In this document: one piece after another, positions 51,298 to 59,879 of the stretch
Layout: each line of letters starts with the position of its first letter
Position numbering within the stretch: the stretch's first letter is position 1
The notes under the pieces: model-generated
The model's input: the letters and a program-made list of their open reading frames with translations, nothing else
What the model was told of the DNA's origin: nothing
The model's database searches: none
Origin: Flavobacterium terrigena
GTDB taxonomy: Bacteria > Bacteroidota > Bacteroidia > Flavobacteriales > Flavobacteriaceae
DNA length: 64,000 bases
Assembly: GCF_900108955.1 (NCBI RefSeq)
Contig: NZ_FNYA01000008.1
Span: forward strand, 1 to 64,000
Reading direction: 5' to 3'
Translations under genes and position numbers: made by a program

Positions 51298-51990
51298 ATG
51301 AAAAAAATATTTTCAATAGTTGCCCTTACATTATTATTCGTTTCTTGTGAAAACGATATTAAATCTAACTCACCAGCTTTTCAAGGTGAAAAAGACAATG
51401 TGTTTTGGCGTGCTGATGATTCAAAAGTTACAATTAACGCAGGTGGTACTGTGTCAATTAATGCATATACTGATAAAGAATTAGTTGGGCTTACTGTGCC
51501 AGATGCTGTGGGAGTTTATAATTTAGGAACTGCTGATCAAAGTATTAATGCTTCTTATTCATATAATAATGAAGGATCAGTTTCGTATTATGAAACTTCA
51601 TTAATTGAAGGTCCGGTTTATAAATTAGGAGCTTTTACTAGTTTTGGTACTGGATATGCAAGTTTAAATGGAAACAATGTAAACACTTCTGGAGGTTCTG
51701 GAAACGGATTAACTTTAAAAATCACAACAAATACAGGAGGTAATGTTATTGCTGCTACAATTGCTAGTAGAGGAACAGGTTACAGTCCTGGTGATATTGT
51801 TACAATCAATGGTGGAAATGCAAACGCAGCTATCAAAATTTTAAGCGTTATGAAAAGCAACGGAGTTGTTGAAATTGAAAAAATTGAAGGAAATGCTTAC
51901 AGTGGAACGTTTAGTTTTAATGCAGTTGACGAAAATGGAAATGTAGTTAATTTTAATAAAGGAACTTTTTACAAAGTACCAGCTTTCTAA
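51298..51990 (+). CDS. Hypothetical lipoprotein (DUF6252-like) with Gly-rich insert
   Basis: 230 residues with lipobox FVSC (Cys16). The first part (FWRADDSKVTINAGGTVSINAYTDKELVGLTVP) and the last part (YSGTFSFNAVDENGNVVNFNKGTFYKVP) resemble DUF6252-type flavobacterial lipoproteins that carry a single split beta-sandwich. The middle (residues ~115-185) is a Gly/Asn-rich, collagen-free beta stretch with GTGYASLNG, GGSGNGLTLKIT and SRGTGYSPGDIVTINGG, a repeated GTGY-type motif, inserted between the two halves. The start at 51298 follows the lipobox. Role unknown; envelope. Confidence 0.75.
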   Translation: MKKIFSIVALTLLFVSCENDIKSNSPAFQGEKDNVFWRADDSKVTINAGGTVSINAYTDKELVGLTVPDAVGVYNLGTADQSINASYSYNNEGSVSYYETSLIEGPVYKLGAFTSFGTGYASLNGNNVNTSGGSGNGLTLKITTNTGGNVIAATIASRGTGYSPGDIVTINGGNANAAIKILSVMKSNGVVEIEKIEGNAYSGTFSFNAVDENGNVVNFNKGTFYKVPAF

Positions 51991-52063
51991 AATTACTAAA
52001 TCAATATAAAATATCTAACCACTTCATAACGAGGTGGTTTTTTGTTTTTGTTAATAACTAAAA

Positions 52064-52094
52064 TTGCCATAAAAAAAGATAAATTGTACTTTTG
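52064..52094 (+). promoter_or_regulatory. dnaE promoter
   Basis: TTG (52064-52066), a 20-nt spacer, then TACTTTTG (52087-52094), an exact Bacteroidetes promoter pattern 41 nt before the dnaE start. Confidence 0.65.
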
Positions 52095-52135
52095 AAATCT
52101 TCCATTTTTTGGAACTTTAATTCGCGAAATTTACT

Positions 52136-55100
52136 ATGTTTTTAATCTTTGATACCGAAACCACAGGTTTACCTAAAAGTTGGTCTGCACCAATTACAGA
52201 TACCAACAACTGGCCTCGTTGCGTGCAAATTGCTTGGCAATTACATGACGAGATGGGAAATCTTATCGAGCATCAAGATTATTTAATTAAGCCTGAAGGA
52301 TACAATATTCCTTTTGATGCTGAAAGAATTCACGGAATTTCTACAGAATTGGCCGCGCAAGAAGGTCACGATTTAAGTGAAATTCTAGAAAAATTTAATA
52401 TCGCTTTATCGCAATCAAAATATATTGTCGGACAAAACGTTGGTTTTGACGTGAACATTATGGGTTGTGAATTTCATCGTTTTGGAATCGCAACGGATTT
52501 AACCAAAATGCCTGTTTTAGACACATGTACAGAAACTACGGCATTATTATTAAAATTACCTGGTGGTCGTGGTGGAAGATTTAAATTACCAACTTTAACG
52601 GAATTACACGAATATTTATTCAACGAAAAATTCGCGGAAGCTCACAACGCAACTGCCGATGTGGAAGCGACAACGCGTTGTTTTCTAGAATTAGTAAAAC
52701 GAGGAAACTTCAATTCCAACGAATTACCAGTTTCTGAAGATTATTACACTTCTTTCAGAACTAACAATCCAGATGTAAAACCAATTGGATTAAAACATGT
52801 TAATTTAAAACAAGCTTCTGCAAGCTTACGCGAAAAATTACAACAACAACTTCCAAACGATATTGAAATCTTACCAGAAGATTTGGAAGATATTTCAGAT
52901 GTTGCCTTTGCACATTTGCACAATCACTCACAATTTTCTGTATTACAATCAACGATTTCAATTCCGAAACTAATTGAAAATACGGTTAAACAAAAAATGC
53001 CAGCGGTTGCTCTTACTGATATTGGTAATATGATGGGTGCTTTTCAATTCGTGAGCGGAATTCTAAATCATAATAAATCGGCGGAAGCTAAAAATAAGGA
53101 ATTAGTTGAAGCTGGCGAACAACCAACAGAAACGATCATTAAACCCATTGTAGGTTGCGAATTTTTTGTGTGTAACAATCATAAAGATAAATCGAACAAA
53201 GACAATGGTTACCAAGTTGTTTTCTTAGCGAAGAACAAAAAAGGATATCATAATTTAGCGAAGTTATCATCGAAAGCTTATACAGATGGTTTTTATTATG
53301 TGCCTCGTATCGATAAAGAATTAATCAAAGAATACAAAGAAGATATCATTGTTTTGACAGGAAGTTTGTATGGTGAAGTACCAAATAAAATTCTGAATAT
53401 CGGTGAAAATCAAGCCGAAGAAGCCTTGTTGTGGTGGAAAGAACAATTTGGTGACGATTTGTATATCGAATTAATGAATCACAATCAAGATGATGAAAAA
53501 GCGGTAAATAATACGCTAATTCAATTTTCTAGAAAACATAATGTAAAGCTAATTGCAACAAACAATACGTTTTACATCAATAAGGAAGATGCCAACGCAC
53601 ACGATATTTTATTATGTGTAAAAGATGGTGAAAAACAGGCTACACCAATTGGTCGTGGTCGTGGATATCGTTTCGGATTACCAAATCAAGAATACTATTT
53701 CAAGTCGACTAATGAAATGAAAAAATTGTTTCCGCAAACGCCGGAAGCGATTAGTAATGTCCAAGAAATTGTAGATAAAATTGAAATTTATTCGCTGTCA
53801 CGAGATGTATTACTTCCCAAATTTGATATTCCAGAAGAGTTTCAAGTCGCAGAAGATTTAACAGATAAAGGCGTTCGTGGTGAAAATGCGTATTTACGAC
53901 ATTTGACTTACGAAGGTGCCAAAAAGCGTTACGGAGAAATCACAGATGCAATCAGAGAACGTATTGATTTTGAATTATTAACAATTAGTAATTCGGGTTA
54001 TCCGGGTTATTTCTTAATTGTACAAGATTTTATTGCTGAAGCTAGAAAAATGGATGTTTCGGTTGGGCCAGGTCGTGGTTCTGCAGCAGGTTCAGTAGTG
54101 GCGTATTGTTTGTGGATTACGAATATTGATCCGATGTTGTACAATCTCCTTTTTGAGCGTTTCTTAAATCCCGACCGTGTATCGATGCCCGATATTGATA
54201 TCGATTTTGATGATGAAGGTCGTGGTCGAGTAATGGATTATGTAATTAAAAAATATGGTTCTAACCAAGTAGCACAAATTATCACCTATGGTAAAATGGC
54301 TACGAAGTCGGCGATTCGTGATACGGCTCGTGTGCTAGATTTACCTTTGTTTGAAGCAGATAGAATTGCCAAATTAATTCCTGCGATGATGCCAGGTAAA
54401 TGGAATTTGGCACGTTTTCTTTCTGAAAAAGAAGAAGATGTAAAAAAAGCTGTTCGTTCAGATGAATTCGATCGAGTTAAGGAATTAATAGAAATTGCCA
54501 ATCAAGGCGAATTGTCTGGAGAAACCATTCAACAAGCCAAAATATTAGAAGGTTCACTTCGAAATACAGGAATTCACGCGTGTGGTGTAATTATTACGCC
54601 AGATGATATTACCAATTTCGTACCAGTAACAACAGCAAAAGATTCTGATTTATATGTAACTCAGTTTGATAATGCGGTTGCCGAAAGTGCGGGATTATTG
54701 AAGATGGACTTCTTAGGTTTAAAAACCTTAACGCTTATAAAAGATACGGTTAAGCTAGTAAAATATAAACGTGATATTACTTTAGATCCGGATACATTCC
54801 CTATTGACGATAAAAAAACATACGAATTATTCCAACGTGGTGAAACAGTCGGTATTTTTCAGTACGAATCACCAGGAATGCAAAAATATCTGAAAGATTT
54901 AAAGCCAACGGTTTTTGGAGATTTAATTGCGATGAATGCACTTTATCGTCCAGGTCCGTTAGAATATATTCCATCTTTCGTTCGTAGAAAAAATGGTTTA
55001 GAACCAATTGCATACGATTTAGATGCTTGTGAAGAATATCTTGCAGAAACCTACGGAATTACGGTTTATCAAGAGCAGGTAATGCTACTGTCGCAATCGT

Positions 55101-56662
55101 TAGCCGGCTTTACTAAAGGTGATGCCGACGTTTTACGTAAAGCGATGGGTAAAAAAGACAAACCTGTCTTGGATAAAATGAAACCTAAATTCATCGCGCA
55201 AGCAGAAGAAAAAGGGCACGATGCAAAAATATTAGAGAAAATTTGGAAAGACTGGGAAGCGTTCGCAAGTTATGCTTTCAATAAATCTCACTCGACATGT
55301 TATGCGTGGATTGCTTATCAAACGGCATATTTAAAAGCGCATTATCCTGCGGAATATATGGCGGCGGTACTTTCTAATAACATGAATGATATCAAATCGG
55401 TTTCGTTTTTTATGGAAGAATGTAAACGTATGGGCTTAGAAGTTTTAGGTCCAGATGTGAATGAATCGTTCTATAAATTTACAGTTAACGATAATAATGC
55501 GATTCGTTTCGGAATGGGAGCGATTAAAGGTGTGGGAGAAAATGCCGTAAAAACAATAGTTGAATGTAGAAAAGAAGCGCGTTATAAATCTATTTTCGAT
55601 TTAGCCAAGCGAATTGATTTACGTGCAGCGAATAAAAAAGCTTTTGAGAATTTAGCTTTAGCTGGTGGTTTTGATGAGTTTGGAGATACACATCGTGCGC
55701 AATATTTCCATTCTGATGGAGATAATATTACGTTTTTGGAAAAAGCGATGCGTTTCGGTGCGAAGTTTCAAGAAAATGAAAATTCTTCTCAAGTAAGTTT
55801 ATTTGGTGATGCTTCGGATGTTCAAATTGCCGAACCTGTTGTGCCACCGTGTGAAGAATGGAATACTTTAGAAAAATTATCTCGAGAAAAAGAAGTAGTT
55901 GGAATTTATATTTCTGGTCATCCTTTAGATGATTATAAATTTGAAATGAAATATTTCTGTAATACGAAATTACAAGCGTTAAATAATTTGGAACCTTTGG
56001 TGGGTAAAAACTTATCATTTGGAGGAATTGTTTCGAATGTACAACACAGAACAACGCAACAAAATAAAGGTTGGGCGACTTTCAATATTGAAGGCTACGA
56101 AGAAACTTTCGAATTCAGAATATTTAATGAAGAGTATTTAAAATTCAGACATTATTTGGTTCAAAATCAGTTTGTTTTCATTAAAATTTTCGTCAAAGAA
56201 GGTTGGGCAAATAAAGAAACAGGTAAAAAATCGGATCCAAGAATTAACTTTTCGCACATGCAAAGTTTACAAGATGTATTACCAGATTTTGCTAAAAAAC
56301 TAACCGTTCAATTGCCAATTGAAGAATTGAAAGAACAATTAATTTCTAAGTTAAATGAACTTTTTTCCAATCATCAAGGTGATTTTAATGTGACTTTCGA
56401 ATTGTTAGAATTAGAAAAAGTAAAACGATTTGTAAAACGAGAAATTGAAATCGACGAAGAGCTGCAAGATGAAACCGTTATTGATTCTGATGATGAAGTA
56501 GAAAACACAGCTGAAATTATCGTAGAGAATCAAATGGAAGAAATTGAAGAAACGATTATAAAAAACAAACTAGAAATGCCAAGTCGAAAATTAAAAATCA
56601 ATATTTCTAAAGAATTGTTAGAAGGTTTGGAAAAAATGCAAATCAATTTTAAGCTGAATTAA
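52136..56662 (+). CDS. dnaE: DNA polymerase III alpha subunit fused to an N-terminal 3'-5' exonuclease
   Basis: 1508 residues. Residues ~1-190 form a DnaQ-like DEDD exonuclease (IFDTETTGLP, RIHGIS, GQNVGFDVNIM, HNATADVEAT). From ~260 the PHP domain starts (FAHLHNHSQFSVLQS), then the C-family polymerase core with GPGRGSAAGSVVAYCL, the catalytic PDIDIDFDDEGR (about 685-696) and MDFLGLKTL (about 857). HhH, an OB fold (GGIVSNVQHRTT) and a long acidic C-terminus follow. The fusion puts polymerase and proofreading in one chain, a known Bacteroidetes arrangement that makes a separate epsilon less essential. It has its own promoter. Confidence 0.97.
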   Translation: MFLIFDTETTGLPKSWSAPITDTNNWPRCVQIAWQLHDEMGNLIEHQDYLIKPEGYNIPFDAERIHGISTELAAQEGHDLSEILEKFNIALSQSKYIVGQNVGFDVNIMGCEFHRFGIATDLTKMPVLDTCTETTALLLKLPGGRGGRFKLPTLTELHEYLFNEKFAEAHNATADVEATTRCFLELVKRGNFNSNELPVSEDYYTSFRTNNPDVKPIGLKHVNLKQASASLREKLQQQLPNDIEILPEDLEDISDVAFAHLHNHSQFSVLQSTISIPKLIENTVKQKMPAVALTDIGNMMGAFQFVSGILNHNKSAEAKNKELVEAGEQPTETIIKPIVGCEFFVCNNHKDKSNKDNGYQVVFLAKNKKGYHNLAKLSSKAYTDGFYYVPRIDKELIKEYKEDIIVLTGSLYGEVPNKILNIGENQAEEALLWWKEQFGDDLYIELMNHNQDDEKAVNNTLIQFSRKHNVKLIATNNTFYINKEDANAHDILLCVKDGEKQATPIGRGRGYRFGLPNQEYYFKSTNEMKKLFPQTPEAISNVQEIVDKIEIYSLSRDVLLPKFDIPEEFQVAEDLTDKGVRGENAYLRHLTYEGAKKRYGEITDAIRERIDFELLTISNSGYPGYFLIVQDFIAEARKMDVSVGPGRGSAAGSVVAYCLWITNIDPMLYNLLFERFLNPDRVSMPDIDIDFDDEGRGRVMDYVIKKYGSNQVAQIITYGKMATKSAIRDTARVLDLPLFEADRIAKLIPAMMPGKWNLARFLSEKEEDVKKAVRSDEFDRVKELIEIANQGELSGETIQQAKILEGSLRNTGIHACGVIITPDDITNFVPVTTAKDSDLYVTQFDNAVAESAGLLKMDFLGLKTLTLIKDTVKLVKYKRDITLDPDTFPIDDKKTYELFQRGETVGIFQYESPGMQKYLKDLKPTVFGDLIAMNALYRPGPLEYIPSFVRRKNGLEPIAYDLDACEEYLAETYGITVYQEQVMLLSQSLAGFTKGDADVLRKAMGKKDKPVLDKMKPKFIAQAEEKGHDAKILEKIWKDWEAFASYAFNKSHSTCYAWIAYQTAYLKAHYPAEYMAAVLSNNMNDIKSVSFFMEECKRMGLEVLGPDVNESFYKFTVNDNNAIRFGMGAIKGVGENAVKTIVECRKEARYKSIFDLAKRIDLRAANKKAFENLALAGGFDEFGDTHRAQYFHSDGDNITFLEKAMRFGAKFQENENSSQVSLFGDASDVQIAEPVVPPCEEWNTLEKLSREKEVVGIYISGHPLDDYKFEMKYFCNTKLQALNNLEPLVGKNLSFGGIVSNVQHRTTQQNKGWATFNIEGYEETFEFRIFNEEYLKFRHYLVQNQFVFIKIFVKEGWANKETGKKSDPRINFSHMQSLQDVLPDFAKKLTVQLPIEELKEQLISKLNELFSNHQGDFNVTFELLELEKVKRFVKREIEIDEELQDETVIDSDDEVENTAEIIVENQMEEIEETIIKNKLEMPSRKLKINISKELLEGLEKMQINFKLN

Positions 56663-56726
56663 GTTGTTTAGCTAAGATTTTTTTCTAACCAAACACCGAA
56701 CTTTACTTTAATTAAAAACAAATAAT

Positions 56727-57299
56727 ATGAAAAAATTACTTTTTATCTTATTAGCCATTTCAGGAATAAGTTCAGCTCAAATTGCAGACAAAGCCGAAGA
56801 TATTTCACCTTTGTTAATTGGAGAAAAAATTCCAAATCAAGATTTAATTTCTGTCGATGACAAATTAGTTTCTACAACTGAAATATTCAATAAAAAAACG
56901 GTTTTGATTGTCTATCGTGGTGGATGGTGTCCATATTGCAATTCACAATTAATGGAAATGCAAGAAATTGAAAATCAAATAATTGAATTGGGTTATCAAA
57001 TTGTGGCTGTTAGTCCAGATTCACCGAAATTTTTAAAAGAAACCACAACAGAAGATAAATTAAATTATCAATTGTTTTCCGATAGTGACGGAAAGTTTTC
57101 ACAAGCTTTAGGAATTGCTTTTAATAGAGAAAAACCAAAATTAGAAAAATATTCTGAAGGTAAAAATCCTGGTTTTTTGCCTGTTCCAACAGTTTATGTA
57201 ATAAATGAAAATAGAAAAATCGAGTTTTTGTATATTAACCCCGATTATTCTAAAAGATTGAAAGGTAATTTGTTGTTAGCCGTGTTAAAAAACTTATAA
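56727..57299 (+). CDS. Exported peroxiredoxin-like (AhpC/TSA) protein
   Basis: 190 residues with signal peptide (MKKLLFILLAISGISSAQ). Thioredoxin fold of the PRX_like2 kind: VLIVYRGGWCPYCNSQLMEMQEIE, with Cys68 and Cys71 as a C-P-Y-C pair, IVAVSPDSPKF, and a cis-Pro strand (FLPVPTVYVIN). The C-x2-C pair suggests peroxiredoxin or thiol-disulfide activity in the periplasm. trxA follows 118 nt downstream, but no shared transcript is certain. Confidence 0.88.
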   Translation: MKKLLFILLAISGISSAQIADKAEDISPLLIGEKIPNQDLISVDDKLVSTTEIFNKKTVLIVYRGGWCPYCNSQLMEMQEIENQIIELGYQIVAVSPDSPKFLKETTTEDKLNYQLFSDSDGKFSQALGIAFNREKPKLEKYSEGKNPGFLPVPTVYVINENRKIEFLYINPDYSKRLKGNLLLAVLKNL

Positions 57300-57417
57300 A
57301 TTGATTTTTCTAATCACTTTATAGTTAAAAGAAATCATAATTTTTTTCACACCTTAAATATATTTTCTACTTTCGCATTGTAATAAATTAGTATTAAAAC
57401 ATAAACAAGACAATAAT

Positions 57418-57735
57418 ATGGCATTAGCAATTACAGATGCTACTTTTGAAGAAGTAGTATTAAAATCAGATAAACCAGTAGTAGTAGATTTTTGGGCAGC
57501 TTGGTGTGGACCATGTAGAATGGTTGGACCAGTTATTGATGAAGTAGCTACAGAATACGATGGAAAAGCAATCGTTGGAAAAGTAGATGTAGATGCAAAT
57601 CAAGAATTTGCTGCAAAATACAGTGTAAGAAATATTCCTACAGTTTTAATTTTCCAAAACGGAGAAGTAGTTGGAAGACAAGTTGGAGTTGCTCCAAAGA
57701 AAACATACACAGACGCTATTGATGCTTTATTATAA
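57418..57735 (+). CDS. trxA: Thioredoxin
   Basis: 105 residues. Cytoplasmic disulfide reductase. The redox motif WCGPC has Cys30 and Cys33 in VVDFWAAWCGPCRM; FAAKYSVRNIPTVLIFQNGEVV contains the cis-Pro76 region, and the protein is otherwise full length. A TACTTTCG box near 57369-57376 (one mismatch to TAnnTTTG) may be its promoter. It is convergent with the histidine kinase gene, with a shared terminator. Confidence 0.96.
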   Translation: MALAITDATFEEVVLKSDKPVVVDFWAAWCGPCRMVGPVIDEVATEYDGKAIVGKVDVDANQEFAAKYSVRNIPTVLIFQNGEVVGRQVGVAPKKTYTDAIDALL

Positions 57736-57752
57736 TAGCTAAGTAAATAAAC

Positions 57753-57785
57753 AAAAAGGCTCCACGAAACTGGAGCCTTTTTTTA
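57753..57785. terminator. Bidirectional terminator between trxA and the histidine kinase
   Basis: GGCTCCA (57758-57764) and TGGAGCC (57771-57777) with a 6-nt loop are flanked by A5 and T7, giving a 12-bp stem and U-tracts in both directions. Confidence 0.93.
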
Positions 57786-59849
57786 TAACTTTAATGTAAA
57801 AGTTGTGCCAATATCTTTTTTAGAGTTCACTTCAATTTCACAATTAATAGCTTTTGCTAAATCTCGAATTAAATGCAATCCTAAACCGGTTTTAATTCCA
57901 ACCACTTCTTTGTCATCATATAAGGCTTTAAATTGTTCATCTGAAGCACCTTTTCCGTTATCAGTAATAGATAAATAGGAAACATTGTTTTCTTGCCAAG
58001 TTTTCCAAAGTATGCTTGGGTTTTCAATTCCATCTAAAGCTTTAATCGCATTTCCAGTTAAATTTCTAATGATAGTTTTTAAGTAATTTTCATCTGTATT
58101 TATTTGAATGTTTTGTGGGTTTTCAAAAGTAATTTCGACTTTTTCTTCGCTTGAAAAATGCATTTTCGTATCATCAAAAAGTGAATTCACGTTTATTTTC
58201 TTAGGTTGCGGTTTGAAATTTTCCATTTGACTTTTGCTCCATTGTAAAATATCTTCCATCGAATTTAGAAGATTTTCGGCTCCAGCCATAGTTTTATCTT
58301 GCATGCGTTTGGTGCTTTCTTCATCTAACATTTCTGGACTTTCTTTCTGAAGTTGTAAAAAGAAAACTAAGTTGGCAACCGGACCGCGTAAATCGTGATT
58401 TAAAATACTGAAAAATCGCGTTTTGGCTTTGTTGGCTTCGTCCAATTCAGAATTTAAGATTTGTAATTTTTCGTTGGTTTTTTTTCGATTTCGACTTTGG
58501 TAAAACAGTAAACTTCCAATAATCGCTAAAAGGAAAAGACCACCAATAAAGTAATATTTTTGTTTTTTAGCCGTGTCAATTTGAAGGTTTTTGTTTTGTA
58601 TTTCTTGCTTTTTGACATTGTTTTGATACTTAGCTTCCATTTCAGCCAAATTCTTTTTCGCTTTTTCGGCAAGTAAGCTTTCTTGTAATTTGGTATATAA
58701 CGACAAGTGATAATAAGCCAAATTTTTATCACCAAGACCTTCATAAGTATCAGCAAGAAGTTTGTGTAATTCGCTATTTTCTTCTGGTGTATCTTCTTTA
58801 ATAATTGGTTCGGCTAATTTAAAAAAAGGCAGTGCTTTCTGATAGTTTTTTTGTTGTAAATAAATTTTCCCAAAACTTTGATTCACTTGAGCTTTTGTAA
58901 AATCACTGGCGTATTTTGGCGCAAAGCTGTTGGCGTAATTAGCATATTCTAATGCTTTAGAATTTTGTTTTCTTTCTAAGTAGTAATTCGAAAAGAGTAA
59001 ATTACTTTCAATAAAATACTCATAGCAATCACCTAAATCGACAGTCTTTAAAAACGATTGGAATTTTGAATATCTTTCTTCTGCTTTTTTTAGATTATTT
59101 TGTTTTAAATAAATGGAAATAAAATCTTTATGAACAGCGGCAACACCTTCTTTGTATTTGGTTAAATATGGTTCGCTTTCGGTTAAATATTCTAAGCTTT
59201 TTGGTAAATTCTCCATAGTTACATATAGCTCAGAAATATTTACTAGTTGTACTCCGTAATTAATAGAGTCATCGTAATCAGCTTTAGATAGATGTTTTTT
59301 TCTTCCTTTTAAACCATCAATTTTATATTGCAATCCTTTTTCATATTGACCAACATTAATGTAATAATCTGAAATTTCGGCAAGAATTTTACTTTTTTCA
59401 AATTCGTTTTTGGAAGTATCAATTACTTGGTGTAATTCATTTAAAACGCGTTCTCTTTTTGAAGTTGAACCATAGTTTTTGTAGCAAACTAGCAATTGCT
59501 TTAAGGCTTCAATAACTCTTTTGTTGTTTTTTGCTTGTCGCCCAAATTGTTCCGATTTTTCTAAATAATACGAAATGCTATCGGTTTCACTTCCGTAATC
59601 AAAGGAAACACCAACATAGAAATTGAAAAGGGATAAATTAGAATAATCGCTTTTTGAAGTTAATTGAACGCCTTTTTTGCCGATAACTCTCAATTGTTTA
59701 TAGTTTTCAACCGCTAGAAATTCATCACAATATTTTGCCCAAGCATGAAGCTTTTCTTTTTGAGTTTTATATTTAGAAAGATTAGGCTCTTTTTGACTAA
59801 AAAGTGTAGTTGTAAATAATACGAAAAGAATTAAAAAGATTTTTTTCAT
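57783..59849 (-). CDS. TPR-containing sensor histidine kinase (copy 1)
   Basis: 688 residues. Signal peptide (MKKIFLILFVLFTTTLFSQ), periplasmic TPR-like helical repeats (~25-400), one transmembrane helix (~432-450, YYFIGGLFLLAIIGSLLFY), a short coiled coil, a DHp helix with phospho-accepting His485 (FFSILNHDLRGP), and an HATPase domain (NLTGNAIKAL, DNGKGAS, GLGLHLIRDLAKAI). It is downstream of a second kinase with a near-identical C-terminal half, and presumably phosphorylates the LytTR regulator encoded at 61874-62578. Gap to the first kinase is 30 nt. The TPR part may sense protein partners at the envelope. Confidence 0.93.
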   Translation of the reverse strand: MKKIFLILFVLFTTTLFSQKEPNLSKYKTQKEKLHAWAKYCDEFLAVENYKQLRVIGKKGVQLTSKSDYSNLSLFNFYVGVSFDYGSETDSISYYLEKSEQFGRQAKNNKRVIEALKQLLVCYKNYGSTSKRERVLNELHQVIDTSKNEFEKSKILAEISDYYINVGQYEKGLQYKIDGLKGRKKHLSKADYDDSINYGVQLVNISELYVTMENLPKSLEYLTESEPYLTKYKEGVAAVHKDFISIYLKQNNLKKAEERYSKFQSFLKTVDLGDCYEYFIESNLLFSNYYLERKQNSKALEYANYANSFAPKYASDFTKAQVNQSFGKIYLQQKNYQKALPFFKLAEPIIKEDTPEENSELHKLLADTYEGLGDKNLAYYHLSLYTKLQESLLAEKAKKNLAEMEAKYQNNVKKQEIQNKNLQIDTAKKQKYYFIGGLFLLAIIGSLLFYQSRNRKKTNEKLQILNSELDEANKAKTRFFSILNHDLRGPVANLVFFLQLQKESPEMLDEESTKRMQDKTMAGAENLLNSMEDILQWSKSQMENFKPQPKKINVNSLFDDTKMHFSSEEKVEITFENPQNIQINTDENYLKTIIRNLTGNAIKALDGIENPSILWKTWQENNVSYLSITDNGKGASDEQFKALYDDKEVVGIKTGLGLHLIRDLAKAINCEIEVNSKKDIGTTFTLKL

Positions 59850-59879
59850 AATAATTGGTTATAAGTGAGTTTTTTCTTT

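Noticed and set aside
52136..52700. Separate DnaQ gene before dnaE
   Set aside because: The frame continues without stop from the exonuclease into the PHP and polymerase domains; it is a fusion.
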